Positions 47,052 through 59,174 of a stretch of DNA of 64,000 bases are shown piece after piece. How positions within the stretch are numbered: the stretch's first letter is position 1; every line of letters begins with the position of its first letter. The notes under the pieces were generated by a model. That model made no database searches, was not told the DNA's origin, and saw nothing but the letters and a program-made list of their open reading frames with translations. The translations under genes and the position numbers were made by a program. Source of the stretch: Spirometra erinaceieuropaei (Eukaryota > Platyhelminthes > Cestoda > Diphyllobothriidea > Diphyllobothriidae); assembly GCA_902702965.1 (NCBI GenBank), contig CACRXP010000300.1, positions 299,624 to 363,623 of the forward strand, in the 5' to 3' direction.

Positions 47052-49662
47052 AGGTGCTGTATTCGAATGTGCAGAGCCTGTTTAACGAGATGGATGAACT
47101 CAGGACTCTGATCGACGAGTACACGCCAGATATCATCGCCTTGACAGAAACATAGCTCTCTGAAGCTATTGGAGATCATGAGGTATCCCTCAGAGGCTAC
47201 CAACTGTTCAGAAGAGACAGGAGAAGCCGAGGAGGAGGAGGAGGAGGGGTCGCTGTCTATGCTAGCTACAACCTAACCGCGGTCCCCGAGCATAATCCAA
47301 CAACAACAGCGGAAGTCGAATTCCTATCTTTAACTATCTCCACCAAATATGCCAGGCCGCTGGCGTTTGCAGTTGTGTATCGTCTCCCAAACCAGATTTC
47401 CGAACACGATAGGCTTCTCCTAAGGGAACTGAGCAAGACCTGCTCGAACAGAGACGTCCTTATTGTAGGGGACTTTAACGCCCCCAATATCGACTGGCAA
47501 GCTTGGACGGTTGTGGGTCCATCGAACACATTCGGACAACATTTGCTTGAATTGGCAGCAGAAAAACTACTTTTCCAGAATGTAACTCTCGGAACACGTG
47601 TTAGGGAAGGGCAACGTTCAAATTGCCTCGATCTGGTGCTCACTCGAGATGAGGAGAGTGTGCTGGATACACAAGATCTCCCGCCAATTGGTGCTAGTGA
47701 TCATATTGTGATGCTCTTCGAGTATTCCATGTTCTCCCAGCCTAATTCACCTGAACAATTACAGCAAATATCTGGAAGGGGGATTTTTCTAGCATGCGAA
47801 CGCAAGCCTCAGCAATACCGTGGACAACCACATTACAAGGAACAGTTAATGACTATTGGAGCACGTTCAGCTCACTGGTCAAAAGACCCGTTGATCTTAA
47901 CTGTCCACTCAGACGAAAGATAACTAGCAACCGTCCGCCGTGGATAAACCGGAAACTTCAAACCGCGTTTAAGAGGAGAAATAAAGTGTGGAGACGCTAT
48001 CGACAAACAGAAAGTCCTGAAGACCTGACGGAATACAAGCGACAGCGGAATGCGTGTAAACGCGAGGCTCATAGACTTCGAAGCAACTATGAGCTGTGCA
48101 TATTACAAAATTCCTTGGAGCATCCTAAAATCCTCTATAGTTACATACGTAAGGGACAGAGCAATCGTGAACCGATTCCAGCGCTAAGATCCCAAAACGG
48201 AGTAATTGAGACGGATGACCACCTGAAAGCATCAGCCTTCTCCAATTTCTTTCAGTCGGTATTCACTCATGACACAAACCCCCCTCCCATGCCATATGTA
48301 GACTAACAACAATATCCCTCCTGTCCTGCATTGGAAGACAATCGTTTCATCTCACCCACGTTGATAAGGACCGAACTACGCCGGCTGAAACCTGCCAAAT
48401 CACCTGGTCCAGATGGAATTCATCCGCTTGTCCTCCGAGAATTAGCTGATGTACTCTGTGAGCCGGTGTCCATGATATTTCGGAAGTCCATGGAAGAAGG
48501 CGAACTGCCGGAGGAGTGGAAAACGGCCCATATTTCTCCAATCTATAAAGGAGGATCCAGACTGGAACCCGAAAACTACCGTCCTATTAGTTTAACCTGC
48601 ATTCTATGCAAGGTAATGGAACGACTTATTAAAGGGCATTTACTGTCGTATCTGGAGCAGAGGGACCTGTTATGTGCTGCTCAGCACGGATTTAGTCGTG
48701 GTCACTCCTGTCTTACAAGCAGTCTTTACTCTCAGGAAAAGTGGACAAGAGCCACAGACCAGGGCCGTCCAGTGGACGTCATCTTCTTTGACTTTAAGAA
48801 GGCGTTTGATAGCGTTCCTCATGGACGACTCCTACAGAAGATTTGGGAGTGTGGAATACAGGGCAGCATTTTTAATTGGATTAAAAGTTTCCTGTCATGC
48901 AGGCTCCAAAAAGTCATCGTTGGTGCCACTACATCCGAATGGGTGCCAGTAAAAAGCGGCGTTCCGCAGGGCTCAGTCTTGGATCCTCTCCTCTTCCTCA
49001 TCTATATAAATGACTGTCCTGCAGACCTTGAATGCGATGGCATCATGTTTGCGGATGATATAAAGATCTGGAAAACAATCAGCTGCGTTGAAGATGCGCA
49101 AAAGCTACAGGAAGATGTTAATAAGCTGGCTGCGTGGTCCAGCAAGTGGCTTCTAGCGTTCAACGTATCCAAGTGTGTAGTCTTGCGACTAGAATCTGGA
49201 CGGTGGCGCTTCCCAAAACATCAGTACACCATAAATGGGGTTCCACTAAATGAAGTGGACACGCACAAAGACCTAGGTGTCTGGACATGGTCAAACTTGC
49301 TGCCCTCTCAGCACTGCAAAACAGTCGTCCAAAAGGCAACCAGCATCATGCACTGGATTAGGCGTGCCTTCAAAATCTTTCCTCCAGAACTCTTCTCACA
49401 GATATTCGGCACATTCGTCAGACCGCACTTGGAATACGGAATACCATCATGGATGCCCTGGATGAAGAAAGACAGTGATGCCATAGAGCAGGTGCAACGA
49501 CGGGCCACAAAACTGGTGGACGGTCTCAGGACTCTGCCATACCCAGAAAGACTGATCCAGTTAAATTTCTTCCCCCTATCCTATAGAAGAATGAGGTGTG
49601 ACCTGTTATGGACATTCCGCATTATCCACGGGCATGAATGTTCGCTCAAAACTGACGACTGG
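47040..49662 (+). pseudogene. LINE ORF2 (endonuclease and reverse transcriptase), broken
   Basis: The endonuclease part reads LYSNVQSLFNEMDEL, DIIALTET, then a TAG at 47153-47155, GGVAVYASYNL, IVGDFNAPNIDW, LDLVLTRDEE and GASDHIVMLFEY. A frameshift near 47790 leads into the linker (PPWINRKLQTAFKRRNKVWR, SNFFQSVFTHD). After a TAA at 48304-48306 the RT runs SPGPDGIHPLVLREL, PIYKGGSRLEPENYRPIS, AAQHGFSRGHSC, FFDFKKAFDSVPHGRL, SGVPQGSVLDPLLF and the catalytic FADDIKIWK. Two stops, one frameshift and the missing C-terminus make it inactive. Confidence 0.85.
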
Positions 49663-50760
49663 ATGGTCGGAAGCGGAGTGGTCGAGTCTTCAATAAACGT
49701 TTTGGACAGGAAATCATTGAAGCTATCCGCGGTTAACTGGGCATCAACCATGGGATTTCCGAGATCGTCTCGAAGGATGGGATACTGCGTCTTTCTCTGA
49801 GTTCGTATTTTTCTAGAGAAAAGTTTCGAGACACTCAACGAATGGTAAGGATAAGATCTAAAATGTGATTGCCACTTGTTGGAAAGCGGGCAAGCTGAAA
49901 TGAGTTAAAAAACCTGAAAATATCTCGAAAGGTTGGAATCTGAATGGACGGATATTCAAAACCCAATCTATTTTAGGACGGGTAAAATCCACAATGATTA
50001 TCTGAAAATATAAAGTAGATCCGGAAGTTAATTTAACGATTTCACAGAGTTCTGCATCCTCACTGACTGAAGAATTCGGGGGATTGTGCATACAACCAGT
50101 ATTTGCCTTTCTTTGTGGCAAGAGAATAATATAGGAAAAGCAGAAGTTTCCTGTGAATGAGGAGGCACCGGGGTAATAGGGAGAGTGCTTTGGGTAGGAT
50201 TTAAGATAGACACTTTTGTCACTTTTGCAATAGTTACTACGTCCTCCCGTACATCATTTGTGTAGGCTTGTTCCGTCGCTTAATGGATTTCAGCAGCTTT
50301 GGCTTCTTAGGCCAGAACACTGGCGTTAACAGCATAGCTCTGCTGTCGCTTCGAACGGCTGACCCCATAATGGGGTAGGCGTTAGCTGTGTAGCTGCCGC
50401 TGTCCTAAGTATTATTGGCTGATTTGACTGAACCTTCATATTTTTGTGGAGTACCTTCCCCTCAAAGATAGCCAGGTTGTGTTCGCCACCCTTCATTCGC
50501 GGTTTTTATTCTGGGACAAGTTCTAGACATTTTAGCCTTTTCGTTGAAGACGAATTCGACTAAAAAAGGCATCTGTTATGCGAGCTCCAGAGGATAGCTT
50601 TTTTGAAGAGATAAATTTGATTTTCATTTTTCTCTCCTGCATAATTTTTAGAGGGTGATGTGACACTCTTTCTGCCGTATCTTTACTCCCTCTTCTTATC
50701 CGGAACGCTTTTAGAACTTCCACTTCCGCATCTGGCTGTAGTAATGGATTTAGCAAACCA
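49662..50760 (-). mobile_element. CR1-like LINE, second family, ORF1 end to linker (interrupted 5' half)
   Basis: On the minus strand: an ORF1-like piece at 50756-50532 (VEVLKAFRIRRG, SHHPLKIMQ). Then an endonuclease remnant at 50220-49860 (MHNPPNSSVSEDAELC, DFTRPKIDW), and linker sequence at 49838-49665 (YPILRDDLGNP, SFNDFLSKTF). Read leftwards, the next expected block is the RT, which is found at 45490-44238. Frames shift and contain stops. Confidence 0.65.
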
Positions 50761-51865
50761 ACAAAGGAAGCATGATTTTTAAGACACAGTCGTCGGATCA
50801 GATTGCATTTGATTCAGACAAAATCCAAACAACTAGATATAGTTGGCTTTCCCGAAGTTCCCTATTTCGAATTTCTGACAAATCTTTGTATGAGGACTGG
50901 GATGATTTACGAAGTACCCTCCTGCATTCAATTTTTTTGCTGTCGACTCCCTGTACCGCGGGAATCCTCATGGTTGATTTTGACTTTCGACTGTCGTTGT
51001 GTCACTTTCCAGTCTCCCATAGCGACGAATTTCTGTCTTTGCACTCAACCACATGTCTTATAGATCAATCAGATTAGTTGAGAGGACATGAAAGCAACGG
51101 TAGATTCAGTAACTTAGTTATATCATTCGCTGGCATATCATAATTCCCGTCATTTCTATTAAGGGGACCAGGCCAGGTGGCCCTACGACAGGTAATATTT
51201 TTGGGTCATCTCTTAGTTCGTTCTGTGTTGAGTGCTGGCCTGCCTTTACCACAGGCTGCGTTGCCGTCTTCGTGCTATTACCGGCATCCGTGTTTGTAAC
51301 TAGTGGATGACTACCCGTTTTTGAGATGCTCCTGAGATTATATTATTTTGCTTTTACTTTTTAACTCTAACCTTATTAACTTCACATTTGGCAATCTCCC
51401 CTGGTCCTCAATGTTCTGCTGCACTATCGTCCTAAAATCAAACAGGCCGTTCTTGATCTTTTTATCCGTAATCAGGTTATATGGACATCCAGTGCAAGGC
51501 ATATCCTCGTGCACCACACTCTACGTAGTAATCATGTTCTTGGAGCCCTTTGCTGGCAGGATGCACAGTGAGAACGAGCCCAAATCATGGATGATGAGGT
51601 CATCTCAGCAGGCGTTTTTCTCAAAGGATGTCGGTGTCGGTCCTGCTATTACCGTTAAATGTCTGAGAGTCCACAAATTTTCCGCTAAGAAAGTATGCAC
51701 CTTCCGTTTTCGAGATTTTAACGGAACCTTTGGATTATATCTGATGAAGCATAATAGAACAAAACTGACTGCACAGAGAAGATTACGTCACTACTAAGGG
51801 AAGATTCAACCTGTGAATCTCTGACTTCTGACCCTGTGAAATTACAGGACTCAGAAACAAAAAAC
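50761..51865. other. no gene recognised
   Basis: The first part may be decayed ORF1 of the minus-strand LINE. A 149-codon plus frame at 51348-51797 has no recognisable domain. Confidence 0.35.
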
Positions 51866-52130
51866 CGTTGAAGGTCCTTTTAGGAAGGACACTAGTCTCA
51901 GGATCCAGTTTGTTCTTATTAAGCCTCATGCGTGCTGCTGAGCGCAAGAAGGTAGAATTTGTCCAGCATTTCTTTTTTTACCAAGAAAATTGTAACTCCA
52001 GATCACCGGCGTTTGTGGTGCCAAGAGCGTTGTCGGCTTACAGACCTTGATACCTTGTGATTTTGTAGATTACTACAACCTAGTATCAAGGGCTCCATCT
52101 GTCTCTGCTTTCATACCTACCATTCGTGGC
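51866..52130 (+). mobile_element. small LINE fragment of the second family
   Basis: Plus strand reads SLMRAAERKKVEFVQHFF and, in the next frame, remnants of the block that in the 44.3 kb copy is ATERKKIESVQHFFTKRIL followed by SYQERCRLTGLDPLW. A short, frameshifted C-terminal piece. Confidence 0.65.
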
Positions 52131-52895
52131 ACAATTTAGACGATGTCCTTTTGTAAATGATATACATTCCTATTTAAAAGAAACCATTTCTGGTTCCAGT
52201 GGTCACCAAAATTATGTTGTATTATTATCCATACTTATGAATAAATCGTGACAAATAGTAGTTTTGCGGTAAGTTTCAACCACGGATGCATCAAAGAACT
52301 AGTGAGGAGAGAGACATATATCAAGTTTCATTGTGAAAGATAGACTCTTGACTTAAACTCTGTGTAACCGTGATTTAGGATGATCAAATGGGTTGAAGCG
52401 AGAGCGCATTGTTCTCACACATATAGGACGGAGACAGCCATTACGCAGGTAAAAACTTCAACGGACGGCCATCAACTCATCCGAATCGGTCGTACTCACT
52501 AAAAATGTTGGCATTCAGAGCTAATTAACTACGAGCCAAACAGGTTGATAATCGGACATCTGTGTGGCGCATGAGCGCTTTCAAGGGGTTTGAAGAAAAT
52601 CCTGAAAAAGTCTAGTCGCCAAAGAAGTGGGAATTCAACCCATTCAGCCATCTTCTTTTGCCAATGTGATTAATAGGAGTAGAAAGAAATTCAAGAATCC
52701 TGACTATGTGTCAGATATCGTCGAGCTGATTAAGATAAGATGCGAGGCAAACGACCTGACGTTAGACAGCCGATTTAAGTAAATAAGGAGAGTAGTGGAG
52801 ACCCCGGTTTCGCCAATGGGGAGGCCGCACGCATATTGGGTCAAAGTTGCCTCACAGATCATCTGTTCGTTAATTAGCATTACATACAATAATAA

Positions 52896-52898
<3 letters not shown>
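52131..52898. other. no gene recognised
   Basis: Short frames only. Confidence 0.4.

Positions 52899-52961
<63 letters not shown>
52899..52961 (+). repeat. (ATT)n microsatellite
   Basis: About 21 ATT units, with AATAATTTTA leading in. Confidence 0.92.
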
Positions 52962-52962
<1 letters not shown>

Positions 52963-54379
52963 AAATGCATTTGTCGACAAAAACTCAACTGTAGGCCATG
53001 CAGAAACTTCTGTCATTTAAGGTCGGAGATGAACGCTCTTCGTCTTCACTACCCAGTTTTATATTTACGACTTGCCTTCTAACAATTAGCGTATTAAAAG
53101 CATTAAAAACATTAAAAGTCGGCGTTGACAACGACCATAACACGACGTTGTCGTACGGGTGGCTGGAGAACGAGGAGTGTGGCCAACCATCGGAGGCGCT
53201 TAAAGCTCTGTCCATGAGTAATACCTTCATTTTCCGTATAATTGCATTGCCCTTATGGGGAATTTCTGAGAAAATATTTGCTAAGTGGAATTTTCCAGTA
53301 GGAAGAAGCGATTTAGGAAAGTCTGCATATTGATGGAGGAGACTGGAAGTCTTGGGTGGACGTTGTAGAAATCATTTTAGTCCTCTCAGTCCGGCAGAAG
53401 ACCCTGAGGCCTTGCAGATGGTAAACGTTGAAGTCAGTTAGTCAACATCCAAGCAAGCATATAAGGGAAAAGTGACTGACATAGAATTTGAATTACAGCG
53501 AAAAGACACGAATCCTTCACAAACAAATGAATTCGAATGGCATGCCCTTCCATCGTTTTCACTCATTAGAACACCTAAGCCCTGCACCAATCGTTTTGAG
53601 GTTTGGAAATGGTGCACGGTTTCGACCGATCAGTTTTTGCAGCTTGTTACAAGTCATGGGAAGACTTGTTTCCGCGAATGTCCCTTTTCCTCAAATACCA
53701 TATGTTTGCTGAACGCTCTTCTCCCTTTTGCTCCTTATTATTGGTCGAGACGATCAACTATGATGCAAGCTTAGTGAGAGTTGGGCAACACTCATACTGT
53801 TTGTCCGCGATCAGGGGTGAAATGACAACGGCGCGCGCTATGTGCCTTAGTTGTATACGTCAAGAATTTCATGAGAATTTTAAATATGCAGCTGCCGCCC
53901 GCATTAGACTGTTTTGGAGTTTCTTCCAAACCTTGTCAGGTTCGCCTTCCAAAACTTTTCAATCTATATTTTTGGTGTCCAAATTTAGACGACAATCAAT
54001 GTGGTGCCATTCGTCGCCTTCTGTCTATCCCGTTCCTAAAGCTTTCTTTCTTGATTTGGGTTGAATATAAGGATATTCTTAGCAGAAGGTCAGCACAGTA
54101 GACGGATGCCAAAGAGGCTCGAACAGATCCTAAATTCATTTGTCTAAAACTTCACCCATGCTTGAACTTGAAAAAACGCAATCTTGAGCCTACATAAACG
54201 CGCATAATTTAGTTTTGGTGTGAGGCGCGTGCGGCCGTCCGTGTTTTTCTTGCCTGCTAGGTACAAGTCATTTCGCCGTAAGATACCCTCTTCATTTTAT
54301 TATCGACCCAAAAGTTGCCCTCTAAGGCCTGCATTTCACAAGGCTCCCTTTTTGACCCCGTGCCACATCCACGTTCGGC
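52962..54379. other. no gene recognised upstream of NIP7
   Basis: Frames of 60-153 codons (for example 53603-54064, plus) have no recognisable domain. The 5' flank of NIP7 shows no TATA box or other element that I can support. Confidence 0.4.
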
Positions 54380-55027
54380 ATGCGGCAGCTAAAGGCCAAT
54401 GAACATCGAATGCTCGTGGAAAAGATTAACAAATAGTAGGCTCTGGCAGTTTTCTGTTTACTCAACCAAGCATTCAAGATACGTCAGTGCTCCTAGAAAG
54501 ATCGGGCGAGAAGTATAACTTTTATTATCACCGGGATCGTGTGTTTTACTGCCGGTACGCCTGCCTTGAGACCTAGATTTTTTTGAAAACTAGGGTCGAT
54601 CTCGCGAAGAAAGCCGAAAGTGTGGCTCGGAAGAATCTTCTTAGCTTCGGAACGTGCTTCGGCAAATTTTCGAAGGGAGGCAAATTCCGTCTACATATTA
54701 CCGCTCTCCCATACCTAGCTCCGTACGCGAAGAATCGAATATGGGTAAAGCCAGCGGCTGAGCAACACTTTCTTTATGGTCAACATGTCTTGAAGTCAGG
54801 CCTGGCACGCGTTTCCGAAGACATCCCCCAGTATGACGGCGCCGTTATAATGAGTATGAACGATATTCCCTTGGTAAGTGGTGTCATTGTCTTTTTCACT
54901 GTCATAGGGATTTGGCGTGGCCGCTAAATCAACATCGCAAATGAAGAATACTGACCCGATGACCATTATAGCGTTTCATCAAGCAGATATCGGAGAGTAC
55001 ATCCGCAGCGAAGAAACGATCGTATGA
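54380..55027 (+). CDS. NIP7: 60S ribosome subunit biogenesis protein NIP7, complete, 4 exons
   Basis: Exons are 54380-54435, 54471-54554, 54594-54873 and 54908-55027; introns are 35, 39 and 34 bp, all GT-AG. Coding length is 540 bases, 179 codons plus TGA, against about 180 in animal NIP7. The start [20 protein letters not shown] aligns with the family N-terminus. Then come [57 protein letters not shown], the C-terminal PUA-type RNA-binding domain, and the ending [20 protein letters not shown]7 acts in the nucleolus on 27S pre-rRNA processing and 60S assembly. A canonical AATAAA at 55055-55060 lies 28 bases after the stop. No damage is seen, so the gene is likely functional. Confidence 0.96.
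54436..54470 (+). other. NIP7: NIP7 intron 1, 35 bp
   Basis: GTAGGC...CAACCAAG splits the Tyr codon TA|C of NKYI. Without removal the frame meets TAG at once, so splicing is required. Confidence 0.9.
54555..54593 (+). other. NIP7: NIP7 intron 2, 39 bp
   Basis: GTACGC...GAAAACTAG with a T run before the acceptor. It splits the codon CG|G (Arg) of VFYCRVDL. Confidence 0.88.
54874..54907 (+). other. NIP7: NIP7 intron 3, 34 bp
   Basis: GTAAGT...CTGTCATAG in phase 0, between DIPL and GFGVAAK. It is very short for an animal spliceosomal intron and leaves little room for a branch point and pyrimidine tract (TCTTTTTCACTGTC). Confidence 0.92.
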
Positions 55028-55054
55028 TTACCTCTGCCCCCTCCACACATTGTA

Positions 55055-55060
55055 AATAAA
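55055..55060 (+). terminator. NIP7: NIP7 polyadenylation signal
   Basis: AATAAA 28 bases downstream of the NIP7 stop codon. Confidence 0.7.
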
Positions 55061-56136
55061 TCTCATTTATTCACACCTTTTGCCATGTTTATTACCTTTT
55101 AGGGGCATGCATAATACTTACATCCCAAAAATAATAGCTATTAGTAACGGTACTGCGTTTTGCCCTTTCTGGCTAATACTTATTAGCAACCAATCTGGCG
55201 TGATCTTAATCACAAGGACACTTTCTAATGTATGAAATAATATGTCCGTTAAGCGACGTAGTGGGTATCGAAATGTATGGGCAAACTCGCATCCTCGTCT
55301 ATGCTACAGCTCTCTTGACAGACCTGTTCCTGCCGTGCTTATGTAATTGTTTGCGATAGCTGGTGATACATGCAAAAGGTATGAGCAACCAACCCCCGCC
55401 ATACCGTACATTTCATGCACACCCGGATACGCTGTTTCCCAACCACTCAGGTGATGGGTTACTCATGGGAATTGGCAGCCCAAACTATCCTGCTGTTGGA
55501 AATTCCAAGTGCAATTTTTTAAAAATATGACACAAACTGCGTCTTGGTCGAGTCCCTAATCGAGGCGGAGAGGCGCGGTTTAAAACGCACAAGCTGTAAT
55601 AAATTAAGACTGTAAACCGCAAGCAAAAGCAAATATTTCCTGAAATTATGTCAAGTTGGTGACGTAGGTGCGCGGTGTTGCAGTCTTTCCTGCTCGTCGT
55701 TTTGCCTTGGCCTCATCTATTCAGTGGACCTCGAGGACGGCTGTTCTGGCCTACATGATGTTTGCACAAGCTTTTTCCAGGTCGTTTGGTTGGTTTAAAA
55801 ACTTTCTAGTGGTCTTTGGTGTGTCCATATAGGATTGTGATCGTACGCCTTCTCTGTGGGCGCCTGTAACATTGTCCCCGTTTAGGAGTCATCTCGGCAT
55901 GTGTTTCCTTATCGTTCTCGTTATTTGGTCATTCCACTGCCATTAGGTCTACTTCAACGTGACAGACGTCCTACGTGCTAGTCGACTTTATAGCCTGCTC
56001 ATCCAGGATCCTTTCCGGTCCCTTCACTCTTAATATCGCAAAGAAGGAGACGTGGTCACTGGAACAAGAGCTAATGAAGCTCTTGCTTCAGCTATCGTGT
56101 CTCTTTCGCAACTGCGTCGTGCAACTCGCCTTTCCG
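55061..56136. other. no gene recognised
   Basis: Short frames only, downstream of NIP7. Confidence 0.4.
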
Positions 56137-57314
56137 TTACCATCGACTCTTAGAACCTTTCGGAGACAGCATAGGTGGGAGTGGCTTAGTCTTCACGCTT
56201 GGCTTTAGTATATTGTTCAAGTCTTCGCAGTGTAGAGGAGCCTTTCCAGGATGACAACTCTGTGCACCTTGGGTTGTGTTCCGAGGATGATGCCGTAGCG
56301 GTTCGAAACAGTGCTGAAACATGTCAAGGAGCAAACTGGCCCTAGACATCTGGACCGCAATCTTTTTATCGATTTTGGCAGTTCTTTGGATGATATTGTA
56401 CAGGTAAGGTAACTGATCCACTGTTCTGAGGCAATTACCATTCACAGTTAGCATATGTCCAGTGTACTCGACATGTGTCGTCAATACGTGCACAGCGAAC
56501 TTTTCTGGTCAGTCCAACTTTGGCGCATCCGGAAGCGAACAGATCCGAACTTTGTCCACTCCAATTGTTGTCTCGTGCATGGTCGTTGGCAAAGCGGCCA
56601 CGCATGCCGGTCCCGGAGGGCTGCATGAAGTGGATGTTGAGTATGTTTCCGTCGGCCCGTCAGCTCATGTTGATGTCTGGCCGATCCTCACTGTAGGCAT
56701 CCGTTAGCACAATGCAGAACGTGAAAATGGGAAGGGTGGCGATACGGGGGAAGGGAGAGAACGCAGTCCTGCTACCCGTCGACTCGGGAAATCACGACAT
56801 TGATATGTTGTCCTTGACATGTTCCCCCATGCCACCGCGAAATCATCTGGCCACCAGCATAAACCCTTCGGAGCAACCGAATTTTTCTATTTCCTTTTAG
56901 TTGTCGTTCCCGGTTTAATATGTCGAGTGTCTTGATTAGATCCGCGGAGATAACGCGAAGGCTGATCCCCAGTCCCTGAGCTGCAGCGATCACATCGCGA
57001 GTCCCACGGTTTTCCTGAAATTCATGTTGATTTTCGAGAGGTCCTTTCTCAAAGGACAATCGAAGAGAGATCACTGGGTGATTGTCGGAGATTTATTAGT
57101 TTCTCTTACTTACATGTACTTGGTTTCTTTTGCGCTTTTGTAAATAAACAATGACTGCGCCCCTGAACTTTCGCGGAATTTTTCCTTGTCGCCACGCCCC
57201 CTGATATACTTGTTTTAGTTGGAGACCACCGTATTTGTGGATTTTAACTGAAATTGAGTTCGCGCCTGCGACCTCCCCACCGTACATCTGCGGCACTGCC
57301 TTGATTTGCATCAA
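56137..57314 (-). mobile_element. degenerate RTE-like non-LTR retrotransposon remnant
   Basis: Read right to left: KIPRKFRGAVIVYLQKRKRN (57314-57096), then ENRGTRDVIAAAQGLGISLR with ADLIKTLDILNRE (57074-56772), and LTVNGNCLRTVDQLPYL with TAKIDKKIAVQMSRAS (56493-56217). These correspond in order to early RT, the GFR and palm-A region, and the thumb region of RTE/endonuclease-type LINEs. The YADD part has decayed. Many stops and deletions show great age. Confidence 0.6.
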
Positions 57315-57639
57315 AACGCGAGCGACAAGGCTGTGGTTAACCTATTTGGGGGTTGATAAACAGCATATGCGTATCATCCAAATTGCTCATAGTTTCCGCT
57401 CTACCTGTCAGATAGTCGCCACATGGCGACGGTGGGTCAGAGATCTGGGTCTCACCCTTCATTTTAGTGACTCTTGTATGTCTCGGCAAGGCCAGGACAT
57501 CCTCCCTGATGCTTGACCCGGGTGACCGATCGTAGTCTGTGTGAAAGCGTTGAAGGCGGGAACCTCTGAAGGAGTTGCAAGAGCTACAGATCTCATAAAC
57601 CGTCAGACGTGGAGCAGAGAATTATTTCATATTACAACT

Positions 57640-58020
57640 CACATAGAGAGGTTCCGATGAATTGGCTAGCACGAAAATCGAATGTTTCTAGTGTTGACAA
57701 GAAGAAAACAATGGACTTTATTCGGTGGCCTCCGAACGTCTGATCGACAGTTCGACCGTCGTTTCCGACGATGTTCACCGAGTGCTCCACAACCTGGTGA
57801 AGCAGGGACAGTGACCTGTGCGTGAAATAGTTTATAGTGATAGTGGGCTTGCACAGCATCTACGTCGCCTTCTCTTTCCAACTTCCCACCTGGATCCGGT
57901 GTCAAAATAGAGTCAAGACGACCGGAGGCGGGAGGGGGCGCAGGTGGCTGGCACGACTGGACCCGCACCTAGGCCTGCCACCACCCCCCTAGTCCACAAC
58001 ATACACTTCATCAGGACTTT
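57640..58020 (-). repeat. dispersed repeat family R, copy 4
   Basis: Homologous over about 350 bases to 7290-7640 in the same orientation. It carries GACCGTCGTTTCCGACGATG, CCTGGATCCGGTGTCAAAAT and CTAGTCCACAACATACACTT. A CAC microsatellite begins directly at its end. Confidence 0.6.
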
Positions 58021-58026
58021 TCACAA

Positions 58027-58069
58027 CCACCACCACCACCACCACCACCACCACCACCACCACCACAAC
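58027..58069 (+). repeat. (CAC)n microsatellite
   Basis: About 14 CAC/ACC units. The His-run frame across it (57944-58294) is an artefact. Confidence 0.9.
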
Positions 58070-59174
58070 CAACACAACCACCACCGCCACCAACAACAAC
58101 AACCCAACGGGGATCAGAAGGGCGACGAGGACGACTGGGCAGCCATGCCCACCACTTGTATACCGAGCGGGAGCGCAAGCGCATCTACCGGCAGGGAACC
58201 AGTTGTCAGGGAACCGCCAACGCATACAAGACTGCGATGGCCATGGTTTCCTGATACCGGCCTAGCACTCGCTTACAGACCTTTTGACGGCTGATTAGCT
58301 GTCCGAAAACGCGCACATCGGAGACACGAACGAGGTCAGCCCCGAATAATTCACCATACTGGCATCACAGGTACTAGTTCAAAACCGATTTTGTCGCAGC
58401 ATGACGCAACAGCAAGCGTCTTTGGATGCTTGCCGTATTTAGTTTTCGGGCAGGGGAATCCCTGATGATCTAGTACCATTGGTATTATCGAGGGCCTTTC
58501 GTCAACGTTCGAAGTAAGCCTAGAAAGGTTTGCTCCGAAAGATTTAACCCAAGTTCACACACTCATTTCTGAGAATATTAAAAAAGGTCTAAAACCTTCC
58601 CTGACATGGGCATATGAGTTCAGCATATATACTGGTTTGAAAGGCCGGGACTTGGTACAGTTCTTCGAGAGTTATCCCTCCAGCCTTCAGAACGACCATG
58701 GACACCCGAAGGAGTCAGAAGTCAGAAATTAACAAAGTTTATGGGGTTCCTGGGCGAATTAAGTGCACATCGCCATCTGCAGTTACTAGTTTAAAAGAGG
58801 GAACAGGAATTCTCCGAGTCTAGTCACGCAAAACGCACCAACACAGGCGGAGACTAACTGAGAAGTTCCACGCTACCATCTGTCCACCAATTTTCAAGGC
58901 AGAGGCCGTACTGTTTGAACTGTCAGTTTCGGTTAAGATCGCCTTTTCTACATGTCCAGGACGGAATACAGTATATGGTGTGTCTTACGAAATGCGTCTT
59001 CGTTTGGAAATAATTACTTAGCCTGGAGTATAATGCTGGTTGATGTGTAGCATTGTTCCAAGATATTTTAGTCACGGCAGGGTGTCGGCTTATGAATTCG
59101 TCTCTTTTCGGTCACCTGAAATGACTGCTCAAGTGGTACAGTTGGCATACTACCTCAGAATATTCGCTGAGATT
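58070..59174. other. no gene recognised
   Basis: Short frames only; no repeat shared with the rest of the window noticed. Confidence 0.4.

Larger units (their letters stand above)
45771..49662 (+). mobile_element. long CR1-like LINE with ORF1 and ORF2, 3'-truncated
   Basis: The most complete LINE here: an ORF1-type protein, then APE endonuclease, linker and RT. It stops abruptly after CSLKTDDW at about 49662, where sequence changes to a minus-strand LINE of the second family. The C-terminal region and 3' tail seen in relatives (RGHPFKL...PWNNLP) are missing. The true 5' end lies between about 45490 and 45960. Confidence 0.8.

Noticed and set aside
57944..58294. His-run protein frame
   Set aside because: CAC microsatellite plus dispersed repeat; no independent support.
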